From NCBI GenBank assembly GCA_965247705.1, contig CBDFHV010000064.1:55027-119026 (forward strand): a DNA stretch of 64,000 nt. The letters are read 5' to 3'. Positions within the stretch are counted from its first letter, which is position 1. The number at the start of each line of letters is the position of its first letter. This document shows, in pieces, positions 15,876 through 24,443 of the stretch. The notes beneath the pieces are model-generated. The model saw only the letters and a program-made list of their open reading frames with translations. It was not told where the DNA came from and ran no database searches. This stretch comes from CBDFHV01 sp965247705 (lineage in GTDB: Bacteria; Pseudomonadota; Alphaproteobacteria; Rhodospirillales; CAMCUA01). Made by a program: the position numbers and the translations under genes.

Positions 15876-16344
15876 GTGCATTCCCATCGTAGAGGAACGC
15901 GACATCGTCCTTGCCCGGCAGGCCGGCCGTGAAGTGGCGCGCGAGCTGGGCTTTGGCGCCGCCGATCAGACACGCCTGGCGACCGCCATTTCCGAACTCA
16001 CCCGCAACGTCCTCAAGTATGCCGATTCGGGCCTTTGCGAAGTGACCTCGCGACGCGAGGTCTTCACCCACCACGTTCAGGTTATTGTCAGCGACGCGGG
16101 ACCCGGCATCCCCGACATCGAGGCCGCCCTTGGCGAAGGGTTCACGACCGGAAGGGGCCTTGGCATGGGACTGCCCGGCACCAAGCGCCTGGTTGACGAC
16201 TTCCAGGTCGTGTCACGGCCAGGAGAAACCAAGGTGACCGTCGCCATGTCGCGAACGCTGGCCGCGAATGCCCGTGACTCCACCTGGAAAGCGCAGCCGG
16301 CCACCCGGGTCCGTCCGCCACCGCCGCCGTCCGCTCCGTCGTGA
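15856..16344 (+). CDS. rsbT: Serine/threonine switch kinase RsbT
   Basis: The 162-residue protein overlaps the end of rsbS by 20 bp. It is a GHKL-type ATPase: N-box SELTRNVLKYADSG, Mg/ATP motif SDAGPGIPD, and a glycine lid GFTTGRGLGMGLPGTKR. In the Bacillus stressosome RsbT phosphorylates RsbR and RsbS, then leaves and activates RsbU by binding its N-terminal domain. The C-terminal 25 residues are Pro/Arg-rich and not part of the fold. The gene order rsbR-S-T is the standard RST module. Confidence 0.93.
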   Translation: MATSPDRCIPIVEERDIVLARQAGREVARELGFGAADQTRLATAISELTRNVLKYADSGLCEVTSRREVFTHHVQVIVSDAGPGIPDIEAALGEGFTTGRGLGMGLPGTKRLVDDFQVVSRPGETKVTVAMSRTLAANARDSTWKAQPATRVRPPPPPSAPS

Positions 16345-16360
16345 TCAGCGTGGCACGGCG

Positions 16361-16936
16361 ATGACGTTCGGAATCGCGATGCGGGCGCTCAACAATGATC
16401 CCTACTGCGGCGACATGTGCGCGAATTGGACGAGCGGTTCAACGACGACGTTCTGTATCGCCGATGGATTGGGCCATGGCAAGGCCGCGGCCGAGGCCTC
16501 GGCCGCGGCGGTTGGTTATGTCGGCGAACATCTGCTGAAACCGCTCCTGGCCGTCTTCCAGGGCTGCGACCGGGCGATCGTCGGAACACGCGGTGTCGCC
16601 ATGGCGGTGGCCGTTGTGGAGCCGCACGGCGGCACCCTGACTTACGCCGGGATCGGCAACACCCGCGGGATGATCCAGGGTCAGCGGCGGATTTCGTTGA
16701 GCAGCCAATACGGCATTGTCGGCGGCGGCTTTCGGCGGCTGGTCGATGAGACGCTGCCGCTCGCGCCAGGCGACATTGTTGCGTTGTGGACCGACGGCGT
16801 CGACGAGTGGGTGGACATTTCAAGCTGGGGCGCCGGCGTCCTGGCGGACCCCCAGCGTTTGGCCGAGCGCATAGTCGACGATCATTCCCCGGGCTCGGAC
16901 GACGCGGCCGCCCTGGTGTATCTGAACCCGTGGTAG
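16361..16936 (+). CDS. rsbX: RsbX-like PP2C phosphatase
   Basis: The 191-residue protein starts at the ATG at 16361. It is a short SpoIIE/PP2C-type phosphatase with metal-binding acids in NNDPYCGD, FCIADGLGHGKAAAEAS, LWTDGVDEW and SDDAAALV. In known stressosomes RsbX removes phosphates from RsbR and RsbS, so RsbT is recaptured and the system resets. It sits 16 bp after rsbT and 13 bp before the c-di-GMP gene, clearly in the same operon. RsbX is the best fit because the output gene lacks its own PP2C domain. Confidence 0.88.
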   Translation: MTFGIAMRALNNDPYCGDMCANWTSGSTTTFCIADGLGHGKAAAEASAAAVGYVGEHLLKPLLAVFQGCDRAIVGTRGVAMAVAVVEPHGGTLTYAGIGNTRGMIQGQRRISLSSQYGIVGGGFRRLVDETLPLAPGDIVALWTDGVDEWVDISSWGAGVLADPQRLAERIVDDHSPGSDDAAALVYLNPW

Positions 16937-16949
16937 GCCCGAAGTAGGG

Positions 16950-18941
16950 ATGAGCGCCGAACACATTCGCCAACGCTACGGGGTCCTGCTGCGTCGCTAC
17001 ACACAAACCGGCGGCGAGGCTGAATTGGCCGCCCTTGCGACCCTCGGCCGCGATGCGATTTCCATCGACCTGCCGCCGGAGGAGATTGGGGCGATACACA
17101 ACGCGGCGCTGGCCGATCTGGTCGCCACATCGGCCGAGCCCAAGTTGAGCGAGATCATAGAGTCAACCTCGCTGCCGCTGATCGAGGTCCTGATGGCTTA
17201 CGGCCTCGCCTTTCGCGAAGAAGCGGCAAGGCGCGACGCCGTGGTCGAGGCGCTGAAATCCAGCGAGGAACTTTATCGCCAGATGTTTCGCAGCAACCGG
17301 GCGTTGCAGCTCCTGATCGACCCCAACGACGGGGCCATTGTCGATGCCAATCCCGCGGCGGAGGACTACTACCTGCCCTCCACCGGGGAGATGAAGGGGT
17401 TGCGCCTGACCGACATCACTGCCGACGCCGATGAGTTCTTGGAAAGGGCGCTGGGGGAGGCGAGAAGAGAGAGTCAAGGCCACCTTGTATTCCGCCATCG
17501 GCTTGGCGACGGTTCGTTGCGTGACGTCGAGGTTTACTTGAGCCACGTCACCATCAAGGGACGGCCGCTGCTTCACTGGATTGTACATGACATTACCGAC
17601 CGCAAGAGGAACGAGGCTACCATCCACCATTTGGCGACCCACGATGCCTTGACGGATTTGGCCAACAGGTCCCTTTTCCAGGAGCGATTGCAGGAGGCGC
17701 TGGCCGCCGCGGGCCGGGCGCAACACCATGTTGCGGTCATATTCGTCGACCTCGATCGCTTCAAGGACGTCAATGACACCCTGGGCCACCCCGTCGGTGA
17801 CCTGCTTCTCAAGGAGGTGGCGCAACGGCTCCGAATCTGCGCCCGGGATACCGATACGGTGGCGCGCCTCGGCGGAGACGAGTTCGCCCTCATCGCCACC
17901 AACGTACATCAAGTCGCCGACGCCACGGTGTTGGCGACAAGGATCATCGAGTCCCTGGCCCAGCCGTTCATGCTCGATACCCATCACGTGTACAGCGGGG
18001 CGAGTGTGGGGATCACGCTGTATCCGACCGACGGCAAGGACGCTGATCACTTGATCAAAAACGCGGACTTGGCGCTTTATAGAGCCAAGAAAAATGGGCG
18101 TGAAACCTATCAATTTTATAATTCTCAAATGCAAAAAGAAGTGCAAATAAAAAAACAGTCAGAATATAATTTGAGGCAGGGATTGAAAAACAAAGAATTG
18201 GTTACGTATTACCAACCACAAATTTCTTTGTTTACCGGCGAGGTGGTCGGCATGGAAGCGCTTGTCCGCTGGAATTGTCCTAAACGCGGTCTCATAGCGC
18301 CCCAAGAATTTATTCCATTGGCCGAAGAATTGGGATTGATACTCGACATCGGGAAGCATGTCCTGTCGTCGGCCTGCAAGCAGGGCGAGATTCGGGCCTC
18401 AAGTGGCCTGCCCGCTCTGCAGATTGCCATCAACGTCTCGCCCCGTCAGTTTCAACGCAAGGACTTTGCCGACACCGTGGACATAATTCTCGGCGAGACG
18501 GGCTTCGATCCCCAGTACCTGGAACTGGAACTGACGGAGGGGCACCTGACGGAGGACATCGAAGAGGCAATTCGCACGCTGAACGTTCTCAAGTCCCGGG
18601 GGTTGCATATCTCGATCGATGACTTTGGAACCGGTTACTCGTCCCTGAGTCAACTCAAGGACATGCCGGTCGATACCTTGAAGATCGATCGCAGCTTCGT
18701 TCGCAACATGGTGATGGATTCCAGTGGCGGGGCCATCGCCGAAACCATCATCAAGTTGGGTCACAGCCTGGGGCTCCGCGTGATCGCGGAGGGCGTCGAA
18801 ACTCTGGAGCAGATTACCCGCCTACGCCGGAGCGGTTGCGATGTGGCCCAGGGTTTCTTCTACAGCATGGCGCTACCGCCCGAAGAGTTTGCCACGTGGT
18901 TCACAGGATACGCCATTGAAGGTACGGAGATAGCCGGTTGA
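16950..18941 (+). CDS. RsbU-N / PAS / GGDEF / EAL protein, likely stressosome output controlling c-di-GMP
   Basis: The 663-residue protein's residues 1-100 match the RsbT-binding domain of RsbU: QRYGVLLRRY, LPPEEIGAIHNAALADL, and LIEVLMAYGLAFREE. Then come a PAS domain (about 105-220), a GGDEF domain with intact GGDEF (308-312) and an RxxD inhibitory site RDTD (299-302), and an EAL domain with EAL at 436-438 and DDFGTGYSS. Both catalytic motifs look intact, so it could make or break c-di-GMP. In Bacillus the same N-domain is fused to a PP2C that feeds sigma-B. Here the output is c-di-GMP. Bases about 18090-18360, spanning the GGDEF-EAL linker and the first part of EAL, are distinctly AT-rich. 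Confidence 0.92.
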   Translation: MSAEHIRQRYGVLLRRYTQTGGEAELAALATLGRDAISIDLPPEEIGAIHNAALADLVATSAEPKLSEIIESTSLPLIEVLMAYGLAFREEAARRDAVVEALKSSEELYRQMFRSNRALQLLIDPNDGAIVDANPAAEDYYLPSTGEMKGLRLTDITADADEFLERALGEARRESQGHLVFRHRLGDGSLRDVEVYLSHVTIKGRPLLHWIVHDITDRKRNEATIHHLATHDALTDLANRSLFQERLQEALAAAGRAQHHVAVIFVDLDRFKDVNDTLGHPVGDLLLKEVAQRLRICARDTDTVARLGGDEFALIATNVHQVADATVLATRIIESLAQPFMLDTHHVYSGASVGITLYPTDGKDADHLIKNADLALYRAKKNGRETYQFYNSQMQKEVQIKKQSEYNLRQGLKNKELVTYYQPQISLFTGEVVGMEALVRWNCPKRGLIAPQEFIPLAEELGLILDIGKHVLSSACKQGEIRASSGLPALQIAINVSPRQFQRKDFADTVDIILGETGFDPQYLELELTEGHLTEDIEEAIRTLNVLKSRGLHISIDDFGTGYSSLSQLKDMPVDTLKIDRSFVRNMVMDSSGGAIAETIIKLGHSLGLRVIAEGVETLEQITRLRRSGCDVAQGFFYSMALPPEEFATWFTGYAIEGTEIAG

Positions 18942-19343
18942 CAAGTCCAGTCGCACGATCTGTCCAGTCGTCCGATCCTTGAAGTCTGGACACGGCCAGG
19001 CGGTTGGTGCCGCCACTGTCACAGGAGTCGAGGGCTTCATATGGTAACTGTTGGCGTAATACATCAGCGATCCGGATCGCTCTGGCGATAGTGTTTGGCG
19101 CCGAGCGTTGTCCATGACGCCGGCCTGCACGCCTCGGAGGTCGTCTCGTTCAAGGACTCCGACATCGACGGCACCCGTATGGTCAGTCGAATCTATCAGG
19201 ACCCGTCCCCGGGGCGCGACCCCGGAGGCATAGGACACTTGCGTTGCTTCCGTACGCGCAGGCGATTGCGTGTTGTCCGCCGATCAGGTAGGGCAATCGT
19301 GCCCCATCGTTCGGTTTCTGGTTCACCATGAGGAAATCCCGAC
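18942..19343. other. Intergenic region, no supported gene
   Basis: The 402 bp after the stressosome operon have no open frame with family character, no obvious ribosome-binding site, and no clear terminator. A plus-strand frame reading VVHDAGLHASEVVSFKDSD looks protein-like for about 40 codons but has no convincing start and I cannot place it. The last bases hold the region just before the Dyp peroxidase start. Confidence 0.5.
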
Positions 19344-20225
19344 ATGAGCACGTCCCAGCCGGGAATTCTTCCCGCCATTCCTGGTTTGAGCCGCTATCTG
19401 GAGTTTGGCGTCCTCCTCGACACCGACCCCGCGGCCGTCCTTCGCGTGCTTGCCAGCCAGGAGGTCGGCGAGGACGTGGTCATCGGCATCGGTCCCGGCC
19501 TGGTTCAGGGGTTGGGGCGTTCGATCGCGCCGCTGCGGCCCTTCCCCGCCATGAGCGGACCCGGTTGCGAGGTCCCCTCCACCCAGGCGGATGTCTGGTG
19601 CTGGGTGCGGGGCGATGACCGGGGCCGCATCGCCCATCGGGGACGCACCCTCGCCCGCATGATCGGCCCCGCGTTTCGCCGCGACCGCATGGTGGACGGG
19701 TTCAAGTTCGACCGCGGGCTCGACCTGACCGGTTACGAGGACGGGACGGAGAACCCCCAGGGGGATGCCGCCGTCGCCGCGGCGATCGCCGATGGGCTTG
19801 GGGCCGGGCTCGACGGTTCCAGCTTCGTCGCCGTCCAGCAGTGGGTGCACGACCTGGATCACTTCGAGGGGCTGGCTCAGGACGAGCGGGACAACATCAT
19901 CGGACGGCGGTCGAGCGACAACGTGGAACTGGACGACGCCCCGATCTCGGCCCACGTGAAACGCACGGCCCAGGAGAGCTTCGATCCCGAGGCCTTCGTC
20001 GTGCGCCGTTCCATGCCGTGGGCGGATGCGGTCGGCGAGGGACTGATGTTCGTCGCCTTCGGTTCGTCACTAGACGCCTTCGAAGCGCAGCTATCGCGCA
20101 TGGCCGGACAAGAAGACCAAATCGTCGACGGGCTGTTCCGCTTCACCCGCCCGGTCTCCGGCAGCTATTTCTGGTGCCCGCCCGTCACCGACGGCAAGCT
20201 CGATCTCACCGCCCTCGGTCTTTAG
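19344..20225 (+). CDS. Dyp-type heme peroxidase
   Basis: The 293-residue protein has the family signature GYEDGTENP (Asp133 in the distal pocket), a likely proximal heme ligand His204 in ISAHVKRTAQ, and the C-terminal SGSYFWCPPV block. The length and lack of a Tat signal match the cytoplasmic YfeX/EfeB-like B-type group. These enzymes use H2O2 to oxidise porphyrinogens, dyes or phenolics. It stands alone downstream of the stressosome operon. Confidence 0.93.
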   Translation: MSTSQPGILPAIPGLSRYLEFGVLLDTDPAAVLRVLASQEVGEDVVIGIGPGLVQGLGRSIAPLRPFPAMSGPGCEVPSTQADVWCWVRGDDRGRIAHRGRTLARMIGPAFRRDRMVDGFKFDRGLDLTGYEDGTENPQGDAAVAAAIADGLGAGLDGSSFVAVQQWVHDLDHFEGLAQDERDNIIGRRSSDNVELDDAPISAHVKRTAQESFDPEAFVVRRSMPWADAVGEGLMFVAFGSSLDAFEAQLSRMAGQEDQIVDGLFRFTRPVSGSYFWCPPVTDGKLDLTALGL

Positions 20226-20323
20226 GGTGCTACGGGGTCTGACCCCTTCAATGCTCCGAACCGCCCCACGAGTGTGAGGCGGATCGGTCTGAGACCGGCC
20301 CATACGCACTTGAGCTGGCGAGC

Positions 20324-20348
20324 GTAGGGGCGGGTCTCAGACCCGCCC
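20324..20348. repeat. REP-like palindrome
   Basis: GGCGGGTCTCAGACCCGCC is a near-perfect palindrome with a GTAGG lead. The same unit occurs twice as an inverted pair at 32719-32785. Smaller related palindromes stand nearby (GGGGTCTGACCCC near 20234 and a GGTCTGAGACC near 20286). It lies between convergent genes, a usual place for REP elements, where it may also act as a transcription terminator or mRNA stabiliser. Confidence 0.65.
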
Positions 20349-20375
20349 TTCCCCGTCCCGCGGCCGCACCGGCGA

Positions 20376-20582
20376 TCACTCCAACTCGATGGTGCCGTCG
20401 ATATGGTGGCTCAGGCCGATGCCGTCGACGCTCAGGGTCACTCGGGCATTCAGGGACTCGGTGCCCTTGATGCGGCCGTCCTTGATGGCGTCCCGGACGG
20501 CGGTCTCGATCTCCCGCTGGGAATTGACGCCCACGTTCTTGAGGAACTTGCGGATCTGCATGTTGAGCGTCTCTTCGTTCAT
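20376..20582 (-). CDS. Small conserved protein, DUF6494-like
   Basis: The 68-residue protein is charged and helical at the N-terminus (LNMQIRKFLKNVGVNSQREI) with a beta-rich tail (ARVTLSVDGIGLSHHIDGTI). The pattern matches the small DUF6494-type proteins I recall from proteobacteria. Function is unknown. A strong AGGAGG-like site precedes the ATG on the minus strand (cctcct at 20588-20593). Family naming is from memory and moderate in confidence. Confidence 0.7.
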   Translation of the reverse strand: MNEETLNMQIRKFLKNVGVNSQREIETAVRDAIKDGRIKGTESLNARVTLSVDGIGLSHHIDGTIELE

Positions 20583-20713
20583 CGTTCCCTCCTGACATTG
20601 CTCGGCGTTCCCCTAAGACATAGGCGTTGCAGCCGTCGACGCCAATCGGGCCGGCCGTTGGACGAGCGCAAGCCTGCTGTTACAGTTCGCGCCTGGATTT
20701 TGGGGATAGCGCG

Positions 20714-22069
20714 ATGAACCTCCATACCATGCTGCGCCAGCGGGAGGCCGAGTCCCGGCCGGTCCGGGTCGGCCTCATCGGCGCCGGCAAGTTCGGCACC
20801 ATGTTCCTGGCCCAGGCGTTACGCACGCCGGGCCTGCATTTGATGGGCGTGGCGGACTTGGACGACGCCCGGGCGCGCCGCGCCCTGTCCACCACCGGCT
20901 GGCCCGACGAGCGGATCACCGGCTCCCTCGCCGATGCCCATGCCTCGGGGGCCACAGCCGTCACCCCGTCGGCCGCAGAACTGATCGCCGCCGATGGCGT
21001 GCAGGTGGTGATCGACGCCACGGGCGACCCGGCGGCCGGGCTCGCCCATGTGGAAGCCTGCTGCACCCACCAGCGTCATATGGTGATGGTCAACGTGGAG
21101 GCCGACGCCCTGATAGGGCCGTGGCTGGCCGCCCGGGCGCGGCAAGCCGGCATCGTCTATTCCATGGCCTATGGGGATCAGCCGGCCTTGATCTGCGAGC
21201 AGGTGGACTGGGCGCGTGCCTGTGGGTTCCGTGTGGTGGCGGCGGGCAAGGGCACCAAGCATCGGCCCCACTACCATGCCTCCACCCCCGACACGGTGTG
21301 GGGCCACTACGGCTTGACGCCGGAACGGGCGGCGGCGTCGGGAATGAATCCGAAGATGTTCAACTCCTTCCTCGACGGCACCAAGTCGGCCATCGAGATG
21401 ACCGCCGTCGCCAACGCCACCGGCCTGACGGCGGCGCCCGGCGGGCTCGAGTTCCCGCCCTGCGCCACCGCCGATCTGGCGCGGGTTCTGATTCCCCGCG
21501 CCGACGGCGGGGTTCTGCACCACCATGGCCAGGTGGAGGTGATCTCCAGCGAGGCCGACGACGCGCGGACCATCGAGGACAACCTGCGCTGGGGCGTTTA
21601 CGTCGTCATCGAGGCGCCTTCCGACTACGTGGCCCAGTGCTTCCGGGATTATGGGCTGACCGCCGTCGACGGCGACCGCCATGCCGCCCTCTATCGGCCG
21701 TGCCACCTGATCGGGCTGGAACTGGGAATCAGCGTCGCCTCGGTGGCCCTGCGCGGCGAGGCGACGGGCAGCGCCAACGGCTTCCGGGCCGACGTGGTGG
21801 CCATCGCCAAGCGGGACCTGGCCGCCGGCGAGGTGCTGGACGGCGAAGGCGGCTACACCGTCTGGGGGCGGCTGATGCCGGCCGCAGACTCCATCGCCAT
21901 GGGCGCCCTGCCCATTGGCCTCGCCCATGGGGCGGCGTCGCAGCGCCCGGTGGCCCGGGGCGAGGTGGTGCGGTGGCGCGACGCGACCATCAACGAGGCG
22001 GCGCCCCTGGTCGTCGCCCGGCGGCAAATGGAAGCCGCCTTCGCCCCCGAAGGCAAGGTGGCGGCGTGA
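20714..22069 (+). CDS. NAD(P)-dependent oxidoreductase with C-terminal SAF domain
   Basis: The 451-residue protein starts at the ATG at 20714; an earlier in-frame start would add 29 unconserved residues. The N-terminal Rossmann fold shows VRVGLIGAGKFGTMFLAQAL, a homoserine-dehydrogenase-like domain follows (GKGTKHRPHYHASTPDTV, then NSFLDGTKSAIEM), and the C-terminal part (ADVVAIAKRDLAAGEVLDGE) is a SAF domain. Such proteins are often mislabelled as FlgA. The substrate is not known; sugar-acid or branched-sugar catabolism is typical of relatives. It is followed after 7 bp by an SDR in the same direction, so they share an operon. Confidence 0.8.
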   Translation: MNLHTMLRQREAESRPVRVGLIGAGKFGTMFLAQALRTPGLHLMGVADLDDARARRALSTTGWPDERITGSLADAHASGATAVTPSAAELIAADGVQVVIDATGDPAAGLAHVEACCTHQRHMVMVNVEADALIGPWLAARARQAGIVYSMAYGDQPALICEQVDWARACGFRVVAAGKGTKHRPHYHASTPDTVWGHYGLTPERAAASGMNPKMFNSFLDGTKSAIEMTAVANATGLTAAPGGLEFPPCATADLARVLIPRADGGVLHHHGQVEVISSEADDARTIEDNLRWGVYVVIEAPSDYVAQCFRDYGLTAVDGDRHAALYRPCHLIGLELGISVASVALRGEATGSANGFRADVVAIAKRDLAAGEVLDGEGGYTVWGRLMPAADSIAMGALPIGLAHGAASQRPVARGEVVRWRDATINEAAPLVVARRQMEAAFAPEGKVAA

Positions 22070-22076
22070 GCACAAC

Positions 22077-22829
22077 ATGAGCGAGCTCGGTGTACTGGTG
22101 GTGACCGGCGGCGGCCGGGGCATCGGCGCGGCGACGGCCCGCCTGGGGGCCGCGCGGGGCTATGCGGTCTGTGTCAACTACCGCGACAACGCCGAGGCCG
22201 CGGCGCGCCTGGTCGACGAGATCCGGCGCGACGGCGGCACGGCGGAGCCGGTCCAGGCCGACACCGCACGGGAAGACGATATCGTCCGCCTGTTCAATAC
22301 CGTGGACCAAAAGCTTGGGCCGGTCACCGCGCTGGTCAACAACGCCGGCATCGTCGGCCGCCGCTGCACGGTTTCCGAGGTGGACGGGGATTTGCTGCGG
22401 GAGGTTCTGGACGTCAACGTCCGGGGTTGTTTCCTCTGTGCCCGGGAGGCCGTGCACCGCATGGCGACCGACCGGGGCGGCGCCGGAGGGGCGATCGTCA
22501 ACATCAGCTCCGTCGCCGCCTATCTGGGCAGCCCCTTCGAGTTCGTCCATTACGCGGCCAGCAAGGGCGCCATTGATTCCTTCACCATCGGCCTCGCCAA
22601 GGAGGTCGCCCGCCAGGGTATTCGGGTCAACGCCGTCCAGCCCGGCGTCATCGATACCGAGATCCATGCCTCCATCGGCGCGCCGGACCGGGTGGCGACC
22701 GTCGGACCGCAAGTGCCCCTGGGTCGCGCCGGCACCCCCGAAGAGGTGGCGGAGGCGGTCCTGTGGCTGCTGTCGGACTCCGCGCGCTACGTCACCGGGG
22801 CGGTGTTTCCCGTTTCGGGGGGGCGCTGA
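22077..22829 (+). CDS. Short-chain dehydrogenase/reductase (SDR)
   Basis: The 250-residue classical SDR has the cofactor motif VVTGGGRGIGAATA, the NNAG motif, and the catalytic Ser-Tyr-Lys set in IVNISSVAAYLG and VHYAASKGAID. A C-terminal NAVQPGVIDTEIHA segment binds substrate. The start ATG is 8 bases after the upstream stop. Paired with the SAF-domain oxidoreductase, it likely oxidises a polyol or hydroxy acid in the same pathway. The exact substrate is not visible. Confidence 0.9.
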   Translation: MSELGVLVVTGGGRGIGAATARLGAARGYAVCVNYRDNAEAAARLVDEIRRDGGTAEPVQADTAREDDIVRLFNTVDQKLGPVTALVNNAGIVGRRCTVSEVDGDLLREVLDVNVRGCFLCAREAVHRMATDRGGAGGAIVNISSVAAYLGSPFEFVHYAASKGAIDSFTIGLAKEVARQGIRVNAVQPGVIDTEIHASIGAPDRVATVGPQVPLGRAGTPEEVAEAVLWLLSDSARYVTGAVFPVSGGR

Positions 22830-22896
22830 GGGCGGGGCGCCGCCTTTACAGCCGCGTCCCCCGTTCGTAGGGTCTCGGGCCCTTTAGGCCAACCGG

Positions 22897-24054
22897 ATGA
22901 CCATGACCGCAAGTCCCCTTGTCGCCTATCGAGCGCTGGTCGCCGACGGCGCGATCCGCGCCGATCCGGTCCAGGAGCAGGCGGCTGTGGAACTCGACGA
23001 CCTGGCCCAAGTGCTCGCCGAATATTCCCCGCAAATGGGCCGTGGCGGCTGGATGGCGCGCCTTGGCCTGGGGCGCCGCCCGGCGCCGATGCCTCGCGGG
23101 CTCTACCTATGGGGCGGGGTGGGTCGCGGCAAGTCCATGCTGATGGAAGTGTTCTACGAGCATGCGGGAATCGAGGCCCGCACCCACATCCACTTCCATG
23201 CCTTCATGCAGGAGGTCCACCGGCGCCTCCACAACTTCCGCCAGGCGGCCAAGGCGGGCAAGATTTCCGCTGACCGGGACCCCATTCCGGGATTGGCGCG
23301 GGTCATCGCCGACAAGGCCTGGCTGTTGTGCTTCGACGAGATGCAGGTCACCGACATCGCCGACGCGATGATCCTCGGCCGCCTGTTCGAAGCCCTGTTC
23401 GAACACGGGGTCATCGTGGTGACCACGTCCAACCGGCCGCCCCGGGACCTCTACAAGGACGGCCTGCAGCGGGACCGGTTCCTGCCCTTCATCGACATTA
23501 TCAAGGACCGCATGGCAGTCCTGGAACTGGATTCGGGTACCGACTACCGGCTGGAGAAGATGCGCGGCATGCGGGTCTACATGACCCCCGACAATGCGCA
23601 AACGGCCGCCGAGCTGGAGGAGGATTTTCGCCGCCTGACCACGGGCGCCGAACCGGCCCCGCGCCGGGTCCTGGTCAACGGCCGCCAGGTGACCATCCCC
23701 CTGGCGGCCGAGGGGGCGGCGCTGGCGTCCTTCGCGGATTTGTGCCAGACGCCCCTTGGGCCGGCGGACTATCTGGAGATCGCCAGCCAGTTCCACACCA
23801 TCGTCCTCAAGGGCATTCCCCTCATGGGGGCCCATATGCGCAACGAGGCGAAGCGCTTCATGACCCTCATCGACGCCCTCTACGAGGCCAAGACCAACCT
23901 CATCTGCTCCGCCGCCGCGCCGCCCGACGACCTCTATGGCACGGGCGACGGCGCCTTCGAGTTCGAGCGCGCCGCCTCGCGCCTGATCGAAATGCAGTCG
24001 GAAGCCTACATGGCCCAGGCCCACGTGTCGGCGGTGGCGCCGCGGGATCGTTAA
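22897..24054 (+). CDS. zapE: AFG1/ZapE-family ATPase
   Basis: The 385-residue protein has Walker A GGVGRGKS at 73-80, the Walker B strand WLLCFDEMQVTDIADAMI, and the sensor motif TTSNRPPRDLY. Length and motifs match ZapE, the Z-ring-associated ATPase of E. coli, and mitochondrial AFG1. In alphaproteobacteria this gene commonly lies close to mdh-sucCD, as it does here with only the hicBA module between. The start ATGACCATGACC gives two near-equivalent ATGs. Confidence 0.92.
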   Translation: MTMTASPLVAYRALVADGAIRADPVQEQAAVELDDLAQVLAEYSPQMGRGGWMARLGLGRRPAPMPRGLYLWGGVGRGKSMLMEVFYEHAGIEARTHIHFHAFMQEVHRRLHNFRQAAKAGKISADRDPIPGLARVIADKAWLLCFDEMQVTDIADAMILGRLFEALFEHGVIVVTTSNRPPRDLYKDGLQRDRFLPFIDIIKDRMAVLELDSGTDYRLEKMRGMRVYMTPDNAQTAAELEEDFRRLTTGAEPAPRRVLVNGRQVTIPLAAEGAALASFADLCQTPLGPADYLEIASQFHTIVLKGIPLMGAHMRNEAKRFMTLIDALYEAKTNLICSAAAPPDDLYGTGDGAFEFERAASRLIEMQSEAYMAQAHVSAVAPRDR

Positions 24055-24218
24055 TTTTTCAATGATACGATGGGCTCATCGCTCGCAGGGTGTGCGGCGA
24101 CGATCTTGGGGTTCACATTGCCTGACATCGGCAAAGTAAATGCTGTGTATTATTAGTGTATTTTGGAATTATATATTGAGATCGTCTAAAGTATAGAATG
24201 AAGTTAGTATTATTTTCA

Positions 24219-24443
24219 CTACAAAATCTCCAAGAACTCCTCTCTTGTGAGCCCTGCTTGTTTAATGATGCCGGCCAAGGCGCCGCGCTTGAGGTCGCGC
24301 GCGTGGATGGCGACGACGATTCGTCCCGGGCGGTCGGGATGGCGCAGAATGTGATGGCTGCCCGTGATGCGATCAACGGAGAATCCCGCTCGCCCGAGCG
24401 CGCGAATGACCTCTGTCGGTCGTAGGGTCGGGAGCCGCGTCAT
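24219..24443 (-). CDS. hicA: HicA-family mRNA interferase toxin
   Basis: The 74-residue protein has the HicA double-stranded-RNA-binding-like fold: LRPTEVIRALGRAGFSVDR then GSHHILRHPD with the catalytic His and a C-terminal GALAGIIKQAGLTREEFLEI helix. It overlaps the upstream hicB by 4 bp and is second in the operon, so antitoxin comes first. HicA cleaves mRNA when not bound by HicB. Downstream, 24055-24218 is AT-rich without a gene. Confidence 0.9.
   Translation of the reverse strand: MTRLPTLRPTEVIRALGRAGFSVDRITGSHHILRHPDRPGRIVVAIHARDLKRGALAGIIKQAGLTREEFLEIL

Noticed and set aside
18873..19238. 121-codon minus-strand frame after the GGDEF-EAL gene
   Set aside because: No family character, overlaps the end of the real gene, and no ribosome-binding site.
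20627..20713. Earlier in-frame start for the SAF-domain oxidoreductase
   Set aside because: Adds 29 residues with no conservation before the typical MNLHTMLRQREAE start.
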